From contig NMRA01000617.1 of NCBI GenBank assembly GCA_002633005.1, positions 218,800 through 243,520 of the forward strand: a stretch of DNA of 24,721 bases, given 5' to 3'. Shown here one piece after another: positions 1-12,000 of this stretch. The notes beneath the pieces are model-generated. The model saw only the letters and a program-made list of their open reading frames with translations. It ran no database searches and had not been told where the DNA came from. This DNA is from Phoronis australis (lineage: Eukaryota; Phoronida; Phoronidae). Position 1 is the first letter of the stretch. Every line of letters begins with the position of its first letter. A program made the translations under genes and the position numbers.

Positions 1-23
1 TGCGGTTGCGGTGGTAAGTTAAT

Positions 24-240
24 TGAGGGGAGTGTCCACTGGGAAGCCAACCATTGGGTGGTGGTGGTGGGTTTGCTACTGGATTGGTGCGACTGAGGGG
101 GTGGTCACTGGAGGGGTGCGACCGGGGGGGTGGTCACTGGAGGGGTGCGACAGGGGGGGGGTGTCCACTGGGGAGGGAACCGTTGGGTGGTGGGTTGACG
201 TCTGGAGCAGGGCAACCGCAGGGGGTTGGGGGTAACCACT
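24..240. repeat. G-rich minisatellite, potential G-quadruplex
   Basis: A 29 bp unit (tgcgac + g-run + tggtcactggagggg) starts at 88, 117 and 146. A related longer block (gtgtccactgg...accnttgggtggtgg) occurs at 32 and 161. Runs of 4-9 G on the + strand are close enough together to form G-quadruplexes. Protein-like open frames here are only repeat translation. Confidence 0.8.
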
Positions 241-258
241 CGCCGTGGACCTCATGGC

Positions 259-740
259 ATAGGTGCTCCCATTTTAACATTCTCCTAGCATGAGGTGCTC
301 CCATTTTTACGTTCTAGCATAAGGTGCTCACACTTTGACATTCTCTTAGCATACGATGCTCCCATTTTTACCATTCTAGTATAAGGTGCTCCCAGTTTAA
401 AGTTCTCCTAGGGTAAGGTGCTCCCATTTTTACCATTCTAGTATAAGGTGCTCCCAGTTTAAAGTTCTCCTAGGGTAAGATGCTCCCATTTTAACATTCT
501 CCTTGGGTAAGATGCTCCCATTTTAACATTCTTGTAGGATAATTTGCTCCCATTTTAACTCCCTCTTAGCATAAGGTGCTCTAATTTTTAGGTTGTCCTA
601 GCAGAAGGTGCTCCCATTTTAACTCCCTCCTAGCATAAGGTGCTCCCATTTTAACTCCTTCCTAGCATAAGGTGCTCCCAGTTGAACATTCTCATTACAT
701 ATAGGGGTCCCATTTTCACATTCTCATAACATAAGGTGCA
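259..740. repeat. Minisatellite of about 15 units, 29-32 bp
   Basis: The unit consensus is ataaggtgctcccattttaa + cattctcctagc. About fifteen copies run head to tail with substitutions and 3 bp length variants. A two-unit block (catttttaccattctagt ... agttctcctagggtaag) is duplicated at about 361-421 and 422-482, showing a higher-order repeat of 61 bp. Decayed half-units follow to about 790. Confidence 0.9.
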
Positions 741-1076
741 TGGCTGAAGTTGCTCATAGAATCAAGTTGTCTTTTCATTGCATAAGGTGCTGTACTGTTG
801 ACCTTATCATAATCATATTTGTCATTTATGGGTAGAACTTTGTTTTTGAATCTTTCATTTCAATTTTAGATATATCTCAGATGTCTTCAGACTTTCCAAA
901 GACATCATCGTGATGAGGAGTTTCCAATAGACTCGTTAAAGTATCCTGTGAGAAAATGAAATAATGGTATCATAAAAGGGCACAAAAGTAATGTCAGAGA
1001 CAAATATAACAGCGAACATTCTCCAAATGTTGCTGCATTCACTTGTAACAATGTTTAAGGAGAAATTAGATCTCAT

Positions 1077-1412
1077 TCAAACAACTCCCGTTTGGTACAG
1101 CCAGTAAGGAACATGCAGGTGTCTCAAACTTGAGCACGGGGTCAAAGGAAACAATTTTGTTTGGACATTTTCAGGTCCAGTTTTCTCTCTTCCTAAATCA
1201 TAGATTCCAACCTTATTCACCCGATATTTTTGTTGAACTCTGGGGAGTAACTTTTTATAGGGATTTTCTATGACCCCTGTATGGTTGTATGCCTGCAGCA
1301 TTACAAGGCGGTGTAATTGGCTATTCTTGGCCATCGAAAGTTGAATTCCAGTCCTCCAATCTATAAAACTGTAGTGAGTGTAAGCAATTCCGTGATTTTT
1401 CAATGTACTCAC
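1077..1412 (-). CDS. Hypothetical ORF, 111 codons, unknown
   Basis: This is one of the longest frames outside repeats. It has a mixed, non-repetitive amino-acid composition (NHGIAYTHYSFIDWRTGIQL near the start, RHLHVPYWLYQTGVV at the end), lower AT content than its flanks, and a stop at both ends. No motif recognised, no promoter or clear splice sites. It may be a relic of a transposon or a chance frame. Confidence 0.2.
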   Translation of the reverse strand: MSTLKNHGIAYTHYSFIDWRTGIQLSMAKNSQLHRLVMLQAYNHTGVIENPYKKLLPRVQQKYRVNKVGIYDLGREKTGPENVQTKLFPLTPCSSLRHLHVPYWLYQTGVV

Positions 1413-1766
1413 CTTGCTATCTAGAGATAGTTAGCATATTTGGACAGAAAATCTACCTATCAGGACTCTATGTTTTTATCAAGCGTAGCTGATGCATTCA
1501 AGATGTCAAGTTCTGAGTCAGAGAAATGTTCAATAACATAAATGTTTAAAGAATTAATTCAGGTGTATTTTCAAATATTAGTTAACATCAATTGTGCTGT
1601 GTATGACATAATTGTTTTATTATGTTGGTTTATCAGACAAACGCAGACAGTGAGAGAGCTGGACTGTGCAAACATTAATCGTTTACCAACTTACATCCTT
1701 TGCTATCCCAGTTGAACTGATAATGACAGTTCTGTATTCCAGCTCGCTGATCACTGAAATTGATGC

Positions 1767-2144
1767 TTGTTCTTTCCACAGTTATTTGCTGGTGTTTTAT
1801 CAACCTTCTTGTATTTTATACTCCCTTACTTCTTTTTAAATACCCTGGGCTGGCCTTTACCCTATGCTGGCCTTTTGATGTCCTGTTTGCTTAGGATACA
1901 TCTCTTACTCATTTTTCTGTTTAGCCATGTTTTTTGTTTTATTGTGTATTTCATACATTTCAGATCACTGCGTAACTGGCTTCATTTGAGCACCATGTAC
2001 CTCTCTCAGTTGCAGGCAGTGTCAGATTATACCAATGTATATACTTTGTTGAGGGGGGAAGGGGTTTTTCAGCCACTGGGAGATTTTATATTCAAATTGA
2101 TCTCTCATGACTGCAGGTCTCTAACTCACCAGTACCTAAATTGA
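1767..2144 (+). other. Long hydrophobic open frame, probably chance
   Basis: A 125-codon frame rich in Phe, Leu and Tyr (LFAGVLSTFLYFILPYFF...) reflects a T-rich stretch of DNA rather than a designed membrane protein: the hydrophobic residues follow ttt/ctt runs and there is no alternation of loops and segments typical of real multipass proteins. It has no recognised family. Confidence 0.15.
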
Positions 2145-3728
2145 CCTTTGCCTCTGTTGGTTTTTTCACTGACACTGTCATTGCATACTGGAATAAACTG
2201 CTGTTTAGTAAGAACTGACCATGATATTTTAGAAGCGGGTGAATCTCGTTCCTTTGTAAATATTTTTATTATGTGAAAAGAAACTGAAAATTTGTAAAAG
2301 ATCAGAGTAAATGTTAGTACTTGATTGAGAATACTTTTGAGAATGACACATTGTCTATTTATAGTGGATATGTCAATGTTGTACACCTCTGCCGAGGTAT
2401 GTTGAATTGAATTGCTAAAAAAACAATACATTTTCCATAAGAGAAGAAAAGTATTTTAAAAGTGGAACATAATCAAATAGAAAATGTGATAGCAAATAAT
2501 TATGAAAATATTTTGCAAGTAAAATGTGTTAAAAATGACAGATAATTTGAGACTGAAATGGGTTTTAAAAAAAATGTGGCATAAAACAATTTTGAAAATA
2601 TTTTAAGAGTAAAAAATATTATGTCCGTTAATTTCAAAACCACAATGAACTTTCTATTAAAAACAAAACTCCTTCGCTTTTCTGTTCCATTTTTAATGAT
2701 TTTGAAAATAAGAAGCAGCTGCTAACTGCCACAGGTCATCACTGATGACTTAGAGGTATTTGTGTTCTTTCACTCTCAATTATCACTGGAATGTATGTCT
2801 GGACTGTGAACACTCATAATAGAATAATTGATAATACTGATACCAAGGAAATTGCACATAACAACAGTGATAAAAGATTAAAGTGAATTCTCAGACAGGT
2901 TAACATCAAAAATAGAACTTTTACAACACTGGTTTGAGACTACAGTGAAATGAAATATGAAAATGGACCCAGCAAATTAGCTTTTATCTTATGCCTCGTG
3001 ATTGGTGGAATAATATTTTGGAATTTATTCTGATTGGTCAACTGAATTGCTACTTCATGAAAATCCAGTGTTATTACACCCACTTTCACAAGATTCCTGG
3101 CTTGAGCAAGTAAATTTTTTACCCACTGGCAGTTTACTCCTGTTGTAATCATGACAGCACTTGCATACTCTACATTACTAACTAGATTGTACTTGTTTTT
3201 CTCACTAAGTTGTCTAATGTAAATTGAAATTTTAAGAACATGAATCTAAGATGTTGATATGACTGAAAATTGCTTTGTTGCAGTTTCATGACACTTTAAA
3301 ATTCTGAGGACATTTGTAATAAAATTTAAATTTCTAATAAATAAGAAGCATACATAAACTATTACTTGTCAGTATGTGATAATAGTTATAATTGCTATGT
3401 ACAAACATATGTATTCAAAATATTTTAATGTTCAATAAGTCTACTGTTACATGTAATACTGAATTATAAATGTGTCTTAAGCATGTAATATGTTTTTGAG
3501 CAATCTTTTAAGTGTTCTTGTTTGCAAAGTGTTCTTGTGTAATTTGGATTCAACATTCTCAAACAATTATTTTTGTAGATGAATCCGAAGAGAGACCAAA
3601 ATAGTCGCACCTGGCGAAGGCTATCTGGAAGAGTTAGTATTCAGTGCAATGAGATTGTGGAATGAATTTTTTTATCATTGGATGAAAAAATATTGGCATT
3701 CACATATAACTGAAGTTATATTGGAAAG
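2145..3728. other. AT-rich intergenic DNA
   Basis: No exon, repeat or RNA gene is supported here. Short frames on either strand follow A/T runs. The only item of note is the 54 nt open segment at 3579-3632 after an acceptor-like ttttgtag (MNPKRDQNSRTWRRLSGR, donor gttagt), which may be an isolated first exon but does not fit the phase of the C48 gene. Confidence 0.5.
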
Positions 3729-4215
3729 GCCCTTTCATATTGACTTAACTCCAGTCTGAGCAGAGCATCGACGTAAACAGCGCAGTTAACTGGACCGTTC
3801 ATACTGGCTTTGGTAGTTAATGAACATCGTGGTTAACGGTTGGTGACGCTGTCGTCATTGAAGTTATCGCATGCTAAATTATTTTTTAATATGAAAATAA
3901 GGGAACATTTAGGTGTGCAAAATGACATTAAACTTATTTGTAAATCGATTGGTTATTATTAGAGCAAATATAAGCAGCAATTAATGACGGCACTACCTCG
4001 TAACTTTTGACGATAACAATGGCACCTGGCGATAACTTCGATTGGTCGGAAGTTAAGCGTTCATACTGCACCGCAGCATCGATGCTGCGCTATTAAATCC
4101 ACCTGTTAACTGCGATGTTAAGTGGAGCTGTTAACTGCAATCCAGGACTGGAGTTAAACGTTCATACTTACCGCAACTCCCCAAATCATCGCCGCATCGA
4201 CGTTAGAATGATAGG
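3729..4215. mobile_element. MITE-like palindromic element
   Basis: The left edge (ggccctttcatattgactta) and the reverse complement of the right edge (ggcctatcattctaacgtcg) are imperfect inverted repeats. Internal motifs recur in both orientations: cgttcatact at about 3797, 4049 and 4155, ggagttaa / ttaactcc near both ends, and multiple gttaactg. An 18 bp perfect palindrome lies at 4072-4089 (cgcagcatcgatgctgcg). GC content rises at both ends compared with the flanks. No coding potential, no clear target-site duplication. Confidence 0.5.
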
Positions 4216-4224
4216 CCATTAAGT

Positions 4225-4300
4225 ATGTGCTTTAACACCCCTGGGAGGTCAAATTGGCCAACCACAAAGTTTGGGGGTCACCATGGTAATTAGTGAAATG
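4225..4300. mobile_element. Decayed relative of the 12227 transposon end
   Basis: The stretch tttaacacccctgggaggtcaaattggccaa...agtttgggggtcaccatggtaatt lines up with the left subterminus of the TIR transposon (gttaacgccctgggcggttaaattggcaaa...aatcgggggtgggcggttaacc) with roughly one change in five. It looks like an old fragment of the same family, abutting the MITE-like element on its left. Confidence 0.5.
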
Positions 4301-4488
4301 CAAAGGTGCAGTGGCAATCACAGTTACAAGGTCTTAAGATTTCAATGCAGTTGGGAATGCTGCGAAACAGGTAGGCACCATTAATGAAATTAGTTTTAAT
4401 GATTGAGGAAATGGAAAAGTCCTCCGCATAAGATATTTCTAATATCATTTCTAAAATGTTTTGGTTTATTTACAATCTCTTATTACAG

Positions 4489-4520
4489 GAGCATGATGTT
4501 TCGATCAGTCATCTCTCTAG
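4489..4520 (+). CDS. Possible upstream exon of the C48 gene
   Basis: A pyrimidine-rich tract and acceptor (tctcttattacag) precede 32 nt that end at a donor (ctctag/gtattt). Read as one leading base plus ten codons (SMMFRSVISL) plus one base, it joins the exon at 5927 in frame, giving a Gly codon across the junction. It is short and has no recognisable motif, so it may be chance. A separate candidate at 3579-3632 (MNPKRDQ..., acceptor ttttgtag, donor gttagt) ends in phase 0 and does not fit this chain. Confidence 0.25.
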
Positions 4521-4973
4521 GTATTTTTTACTATAATGATTTGTTCAAAAGTTGACTTTTGGGAATTGACTAATCTAATTCGAGTTTCTTATGTAAATGT
4601 TCAGGTCACCAAATGGCACAGATGTCATGCTGTTAAGGTTTTGGCAGTATACTTGCCTAAACCTGTCAAGGGGAAGCCATGTCCCCGGCTTCAGTTTGTT
4701 GGTACTAAGTTTGTTGTTGAATTGTCAATGTCTTCTAGAGCTTTTGACAAAGAGCATGTCTTTTGAATTCAACATGGTTATTTTATGGTGTTCTTCTCTA
4801 TACAATTAATGCACATTGTCTTATTTGGAACCCGGAAAGAGCACTGACTCAACTCTTTTCATATGCGCTGCCTCAGAAATATACTTGGCATCTAATGGCT
4901 GCACGTCTCCAACAAAACAATTCTAACCCAGGCAGTACTGCTTAGTATGTACGCAAAGCTTGCCTAGAGGTGC

Positions 4974-5360
4974 CTCCACTGGGTTGGATGCATGAGGCAC
5001 ATCGACTATGGGAGATTACCAAAGGATATACTTTATGGAGAGCTTGCCACTGGAACCAGACATGCAAGAAGCATTATTCTTCGTTATAAAGATTTTTGCA
5101 AGTGTGAGCTGAAGACAGGGAAACCTCACCATTTCAGAATGAGAAGCTGTGGCCTCCGATCGCAGCAGTTTGAGCTCGAGTGTCAAGCTGTGCACTAAAA
5201 CTAATGAGCAATGAAGAGAAGTAAAACAAGCACTACTAAAGAGCACAGGCATCAGAGGGCAGCCTCTTCTGATAGTGATCAAGACAAAGTATACCCCTGT
5301 GACACCTGCAACAGAGCATACCACTCCAGAATCGGACTTTTTAGCCACAAGCAATGCTGA
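4974..5360 (+). mobile_element. C-terminal tail of a non-LTR retrotransposon (RTE/CR1-type), decayed
   Basis: From 4974 one frame reads LHWVGCMRHIDYGRLPKDI, then LYGELATGTRHARSIILRYK and DFCKCELKTGKP. This matches the LRWxGHVxRMxxxRxPKxLLYGEL-xxGxRxxGxxxxRYKDxxKxxL block found after the reverse transcriptase in many animal LINEs. After frameshifts a C2H2-like finger follows at 5292-5357 (YPCDTCNRAYHSRIGLFSHK...), the usual tail of these proteins, ending at a stop at 5358-5360. The 5' part with endonuclease and RT is absent or beyond recognition. Confidence 0.8.
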
Positions 5361-5926
5361 AATCCAACCAATGACCAACAGAGGGTGTATATTCATTGTC
5401 TCTCGAGACAGACGGCTCACAACCATTTTAAACCTTGAAACTCACTAAAGCTATGTTGCCCTTATGAGGTTATGCACATGTAGGATAATTTGAGCCAACT
5501 TTGGAACGTCTTATCTCCGAAATCTAATTGGAAACTTTCAAATATTCTGGTTAGGCACTGTTCCAGTGTTACTTGAAAAATAAGGCTTTTATTAGATTCA
5601 AGAAAAAATCAGAAGTATTCATAAGTAAGGAAAGAAAATGTTGAAAATAGTGTCAAGGCCTCATCTTGAATTTTGGTCATGTTCCTGATTCCGTTTTTTT
5701 TTGCTATTGGTGTACCTTTCATTTTTGCTAAATTTTACTGATTAAAAGGCATGATTTTATGACCCAATTTAAGTCAAAACTCAAATTCTGCAAACTTTAA
5801 TTGTAGAGAATAATATATTCTTTTACTCTACTATCTATTACTTTCCTAGTCATTAAACTACATTAAGTCTTAAAGTCTTTGTTGATACTGAGTAAGCCTT
5901 CAAGCTTTTACCATTTGTTTATTTAG
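5361..5926. other. AT-rich DNA between LINE tail and first supported C48 exon
   Basis: Nothing recognised. It ends with the pyrimidine tract and acceptor (accatttgtttatttag) of the 5927 exon, so it may be the 3' part of an intron if an upstream exon exists. Confidence 0.4.
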
Positions 5927-6010
5927 GGAGTGATTGTATGATGTGCTTAATACTCGTGATCAAAGATGCCATGAAGCAGCGTAACCTGCATTATCAACAG
6001 GCTCCAGCTA
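5927..6010 (+). CDS. C48 gene, N-terminal module exon (phase 1-1)
   Basis: Acceptor tgtttatttag and a strong donor gtaagt bound 84 nt. The exon encodes SDCMMCLILVIKDAMK followed by QRNLHYQQAPA. It contains three Cys-Met-rich positions and an in-frame double ATG at its start that could serve as an internal initiation site if no upstream exon exists. It begins with two bases and ends with one base of split codons, so it is a symmetrical phase 1-1 exon. No family recognised. Confidence 0.65.
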
Positions 6011-9000
6011 GTAAGTAACTTTTTTTCGTTTACTGGTTACTTGAAAAGTTCAACGTTAAGTGAGAACTAATCACGCTGGAAAAGCATTAAAGTGGAACTT
6101 GCAGGCTAATTCCTTGTTTCCGTGATCAACAATATGAATATGAAGTAGGTTGAAAATTACCAATTGTTTTTAAGATCTAGTTTTGTGTTCAAAATGATCT
6201 ACCGTAAATCACTCAACCATGTTCAGTCAGTATTGTGACACGGTGTTGGGGAATAGCACTGCATGATGGTGGCTGTGTGAGCACCCAAGGTACATCATTT
6301 GTACAAGGGTCAACTATTTGCAAAATTGTCAGTGAATGCAACTGCATTTTGTTTAGCGTAGATGATATTGAAATAACATTGTTGTTTAGTTTCTGCTATA
6401 CATTAGCATAGTTAGGAGGATAAAAAAAAGACCTTTAATCCTCGGAATACCAAAACAGACCTGGCAAATCTAAGGTTTAGGGTATTAGGAGGATGTCTTT
6501 TATAAATGTGATGTACCATGACAATCACATTTTCTTTGTTTTTCACATATTGTGAATAAGGACCACATAAAACATAGATTCATTGACATTGGCAAGTACC
6601 GACATGTGTTACTTCTCCGTGATTGTTAGGTAATTTGTCTACATTTGTGAAAATTTATAGGCTTTCCGGATATAGAACCATCACAAATAAACACCTGGGC
6701 TCTGGTCACACGGCGGAAGGTGGTTACTAATTTGGTGAAAGAGTATTGTAAGTTTAATTACTTGTACTTACTAACTTGTTGATAACATATCATAAACTCT
6801 TGAAAAAATTCAGTTTACTTTGGTAGATGTTATGTTGAAATGTGAGTAAGGTAACCTTTTAACACACAGGGCACTTAGCCAATTATCTTCAAAACTGTGG
6901 ACTGTACCTAAATTGGTAAAAGTACGTGTTGCACTTTAGTAAATTGCCATTGTGCTTTTATGACTTTCAAGGTTTATTCTTTTCGTAAAATCATTTAATT
7001 CCTATTTTCGATTGCACTTCATGCAAAATTGCATTATTTTAGAAACTATTCATAACATTGTGTTTGTCAAATTTGGACATACTAGGGTATTCAATAACCA
7101 GAGGTACGTGCATAATTATTCGCTTCATTGGCAACTATTGTAAACTTTGTCTTTCGGGTTTTATGTTGACCAAGCTTGCCAGTTCAATGCAAGCACTCTA
7201 TACTGGTGCACTCATTTCAACTATTTAGGTTGAACTTTTGAAATTTCAGGTAACTGATTTGTTGCGCAGTGCTTCTTTCTGTTTGGTAGAATTTTATTAT
7301 TATTTGCATTCACCTTTCTCAGCAGAGAAATCCCACTTCACATTTAAAGGCAACTGTGTTGTTACAAATTACATAAATTATTTTCCTTATCTGTTTTCTG
7401 TTGTTGCATTCTCTTTCACAGTGAAGTGCTTGAATGGTCATGAAGTGCGTTATTGTTGGGATGAAGATAACCAATCTGGGTGGTGGCCAGAGAAAATAAA
7501 ATACATGTCGCCAAATGAAAGACGAAAAGGTAGTGTATGGTATTTCACTATTTAAAGTTACTCATAAAGAATTACTTTAACTCAATGCACTAAGTTTGTA
7601 ATACCGGTGCAGAAGGTATTCCAAGACTTCAAGCATGAAGAGTTGTGTTTAAAGTAAATACACCTTTTAATGTGTATGATTGTATGAAATTGAGGGAGTG
7701 GACCCATTTGTTGAGGGATTTGTAAACGAAGTTTTGTGAAAGAAACAATTGCTTAGTAGTGGCTTATTCTCCAGTATGGTTGTTTATCCATTTGTTATAA
7801 CCTATTCCGGAAATGCTCAGAACCATTCTGTGGAGTTATGTGGAAAGCTAGCCCTTTTTGAACTTTTTCTTTTCAAATTTGAACTTTTTGTTGAGAGTTA
7901 CTCACAAAAGGCTCTCTTTTGTAGAGAATCATGTTGGAAATGGCACTATTTTGTAGAGGAACTGACTGAAAAACTCACCCTTCTGATCGATATGTCCCGT
8001 ATACTTCTGCTATGGGATTGTTTGTGTACTAATGAGAGCTTTTGAAATATATACATCTATTAAAATACGCATGTCTGCTCCTGATAGCTTTGCTAAGAAC
8101 CATCCATCCATCGATATCAGAACTATTTGTGTTGGTAAGTGTCAAAGTCCGTATGCACTTTCACAATTTTTGTGCTTCAGTACTTCATGTTGAGATTTAT
8201 TTTCTTTTATTTGTGTTTATATTATAGCTGACAGCTTATCTGGAGACGATCTCCTTTAAGTTGTGGTCTCATATGCAGCTTGGAAGGTATTTTTTATCAT
8301 TAAATGTCTGCTCATTGCTTCTTCCTGTAATATAATTACAGATGCTGTTGTTAAAATCTTGAAAAAAGCTCAAAAAGTTATTTTTTATGACTGTACTCAT
8401 ATTTGCTTAAAAGGAGTACTAGTATTTTCTATTAAATAATTGCAAACTAGCTATTCTATGATACATTACCATTACCTGAAAACATTAGATATTCTATGTT
8501 TAGAATTGTGTAGTTGGATAGAGATCGGCTGTACTTCTGTCACCTCAAAGGATATACAAATTGGAGCACTGTGTAGTAATTCTGCACTCTCAGTAATATA
8601 GCAGTTGTTTCTGAACTTCCAAATGTTAAGGATTCCTTGCTTTGACAGTCTTTGAAGTTATCCTGCCATTATATTGTATTGTATTTGCGTGATAAGTTCC
8701 CGAAATTGTGTCTTGATCTTTTGTATATTCTCCAGTTATGGTATGTGCAATAACAAGCCATTCAATATCTTTGTGATGATAATTAGCACAAAGTGGGAAA
8801 CTGAATATTCATGTATATAGATTACGCAATGTTGTTGACACAATATCATATTTTGTAGTAGTTGTAGGTGGGATTTCTCTTGGTGCCAGTCAATTTGTGA
8901 CCTTGATATCATTTTCAAGGTCACTTGAGGAAATGAAGATAGTTACTCTGTGACAAGTGTAATATATTGTAACATATTGTTTTGAATTGCATTAGCTGTG

Positions 9001-12000
9001 TTTGAATTATTTAACCTTTTTCTTTTTGCATGATTGCATATTTAAATTTTAGACATAGACAGTGTGTGGGAGGCACAAAAGTCGCCTAAATGTTACATCG
9101 CACCTGGAATTACCACAAACTCAGTGAAAGCAACTCAGAGCAATCTCCCTGATGAGGTAATTAAGAATGGCTAGACATGCTTTGCTCAGTTAAAGCCAGA
9201 TAACCTGGTGTTAGGCTCTCAAATCTGCGAGACAAGACAGTCTTTTTCGAAAATTGAAGTTGGTGTATCATAAAATGAGAATCTTTGTTCAACTTGGGTC
9301 TCGAGGACTTTCAGTTTCAACAATAGTGATTATTTTTAATCGATGTATTACAGATTGGACGCGATGCTGACCTCAATTTCAACTGTGGCACACTATGACT
9401 CAAAATTGATTCATTTTGCATTGTTTGAAAACATGATTTAATTGGTTTGAAATAATCTGATAATAAGAGCAATGGTTGACTGTCACTCAATCAATGTTTC
9501 GCCAAGTTTTCTTTTATTGCACATATTTTATTATTACAAGTCATGTACGAAGAAAACATGAGCACAAGAAACAACACAGTCCTTAACGCAGTCATACCAT
9601 ACATACCTTTTCATCTGTGTTGTGTTTGGAGTTGTCTGGAAAAATGTTCTGTTAGCCAGTTTGTCCAGGAAATCTGGTATTCATCCAACTTAACATTTTT
9701 ACATAAATTGCTTTCTTGGATGTAAAATTCTTTCTTCAACCATTTTAAGCATTTGAGAAAAATTTGGCATTAGCTTTATGCTGTCTCTTTCACCAATATG
9801 GAATATTTTGATTATTATAAGAAAATTAATTTAATCTTACTTGCAGGTCATAGATGCCTTGTGTTTTATGCAGTCAAACGGTAAGTCTACTTGCTTATAA
9901 ATATCCAATTTTTTAATTAAAAGGATGAGCTTGATTATGACCAGGGCTTTAATTTGGTTTCGTGAAGTAATCACCATGAGTTGATTTTGGCTTCTCAGAA
10001 GGGGTGGAACAGAGCTGTGTGTCATCAAAGCAACATGATTGACGTCAGATGACTTGTTGGGGCATTTTACACCCATCATTTTTGTAGAGTTTGTAGTGAG
10101 AGTAATTTAATGATTTTGATGAAATATTCTACATCATGCTAAGAAAATGTAGATTGATCTATTCCTTCAGTATTGAGTGTTTACTGGACCACATCAAGAT
10201 ACATCAATTACATTTCCTTTCCAGGAATCCTTCCTGTACTTAAACTGTAGTGTCATCAAGATGCTGCTTGACGGCCACTTGCAAACAGATGTATGTAACC
10301 ATTTTACTTTTCATTACTGTTGTTTGCAATCAATGAGACAATATGTTTTCATTCCAGTCACATTATTTATGACTAAAAATTGTATGTTTTTTTAATATGA
10401 TGTTCAATTATAGTTAAAGTTCATTTTCAAGAATGCTAGCTTCTATTTACTATCTTACAGGTTCATTTCGATGGAAAGGATGCACTCTCTGTATACAGTG
10501 AAAATGGTCTTCATTGGGTTGTGGTGGTAATTTGTTATTAAAGGCAAAGGCAACCTTTTTCATGTCATTGTTAGCAAAAAATAAGGTCCGTAGATTATCT
10601 CAGACATATTTTTCACTTAATTACAAGTTTTCGTAATTAAATTAATTACTCATCCTCTTCTCAGGAAGTGACATTTTGGGAGACAAGAATTTCGCGCCAG
10701 TTTGGTTCTGCGTTGAGTTTGACTACCTCGCCACATACCTGGCACCTTCTAAGTAACTCCAATACTTTAGACAAGTCCACAATAAACTTATCAAAGTGTG
10801 GCTCACCAATCTGTTCATTGGACGACAAACTGTCCTCTTCACTGGTGTCAAACTGGGTCTGTATTCACTCCCTCTACTCAACATTGCTGCAAGGCTGCTT
10901 ACAAGCTCTGGGCTAGACACAATAGCCCAGGGCGAATCACTGCTAGTTCTGGGAATTGCACGCTCTGGGAAACGTTCGGAGGCACGTGATAGTAAATGAA
11001 GTGCCTCCAGTGAGTGTAGTGGCCACTGCTCACGAGGCTTCTTGCTTCAAAAATGCACTTCTCTGGGATGGTGACGGGGCACTGACGGGAATCAATTGCA
11101 TAGGTATGGCACCATTCTTCTGGCGTTGTTTCGCAGGGACCTTCATAAATTCAGCATACACATGTCTCTCGTAATCTGACGGCAGGAAATGCTTGCCAAA
11201 CACTCGGTAACCCTCCAATGCTTTGTACATTGCGTGGACGTTTAATGCTGCGTTCTTCAAGTACGAGCCAAGTACTACGAAGTGTGTCATACTTCGGAAA
11301 GCGATGCAAAGGTTCTCCCCAAGTGTGCAATATGATAGTGAGTACATCCTGATATGCAGAAATAATGTGGCATGTTGACTGACTCGTAAACAAAAGCAAA
11401 CAACGACCGAACTTATCACAACGGAGGCAGAACAATGACTGACTTGACAGATTACACACTAGTTAGACTATATGAAAAGAAATTATTGCAAAATTCTTGC
11501 CTCTCAAGACATCACTTCTCGAGTAGAGGACGAGTAACTAATTAAATTACGAAAAGCTGTAATAAAGTGAGAAATAGGTCAGGGATAGTCAATAAACCTA
11601 TTTTTTGCTGAAGATGAGAAGAAAAAAGGTTGCCTTTGCCTTTAAGATACTTCTTTGTTTTATTAAATTTTTGGAAAACACGTTTTTAGAGTCACTCCTT
11701 GTGGTTGTTTTCTGACCAATTACAAGATCGCAAGAAAACACATAGATTTGTTTTTTTCATGATTTAAAAATGCAAGGCAAGTGTTTTTGCCTCTGCAGTC
11801 AATAAGGTGATACTTCAGTATACATTTGTTCCATTTTCATTTCAATTTTTTTCTGTTTTGCAGAATTGACATTATGGTTTCATCTGTTTTTCCGAATGTT
11901 TCAGCTCATCAGTTTTAGACGGAAAAAGCTAATCATCTTGGATCCTCTGGGTGAGACGCAAGGTTTCCTAGACAGGATTTTGAAGAAATGGAAGTAAGCA

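Larger units (their letters stand above)
10542..11641 (-). mobile_element. TTAA-flanked THAP-containing DNA transposon remnant (Kolobok/piggyBac-like target)
   Basis: Long terminal inverted repeats of roughly 115-120 bp (10542-10660 with 11524-11641) begin AGGCAAAGGCAACCTTTTT. TTAA lies immediately outside both ends (10538-10541 and 11642-11645), as expected for a TTAA target-site duplication. Decayed coding sequence lies inside on the minus strand: LHRFPKYDTLRSTW (11272-11313), then in another frame GYRVFGKHFLPSDYERHVY and GAIPMQLIP, which is the C-terminal half and AVPTxF-type end of a THAP zinc finger. It has at least one frameshift, and Phe occupies a usual Cys ligand position. No transposase catalytic core fits in 1.1 kb, so this is a nonautonomous deletion derivative. 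TTAA plus THAP favours Kolobok, but class assignment is inference. Confidence 0.8.

Noticed and set aside
23-293. Gly/Trp-rich open frames in the first 300 bases
   Set aside because: They are translations of a G-rich minisatellite with no codon structure independent of the repeat.
5016-5426. 136-codon open frame on the minus strand
   Set aside because: It is antisense to the LINE tail, whose + strand translation (GRLPKDILYGEL, C2H2-like end) is recognisable.
7238-7555. 105-codon frame as a single coding unit
   Set aside because: Only 7422-7529 has matching splice sites, phase and protein texture; the rest is T-rich intron read through.
10171-10290. Alternative 3' splice site at 10170 or 10224 for the 10199 exon
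   Set aside because: From the phase-1 donor at 9880 both would lead into stop codons; only the acceptor at 10198 keeps the conserved frame.
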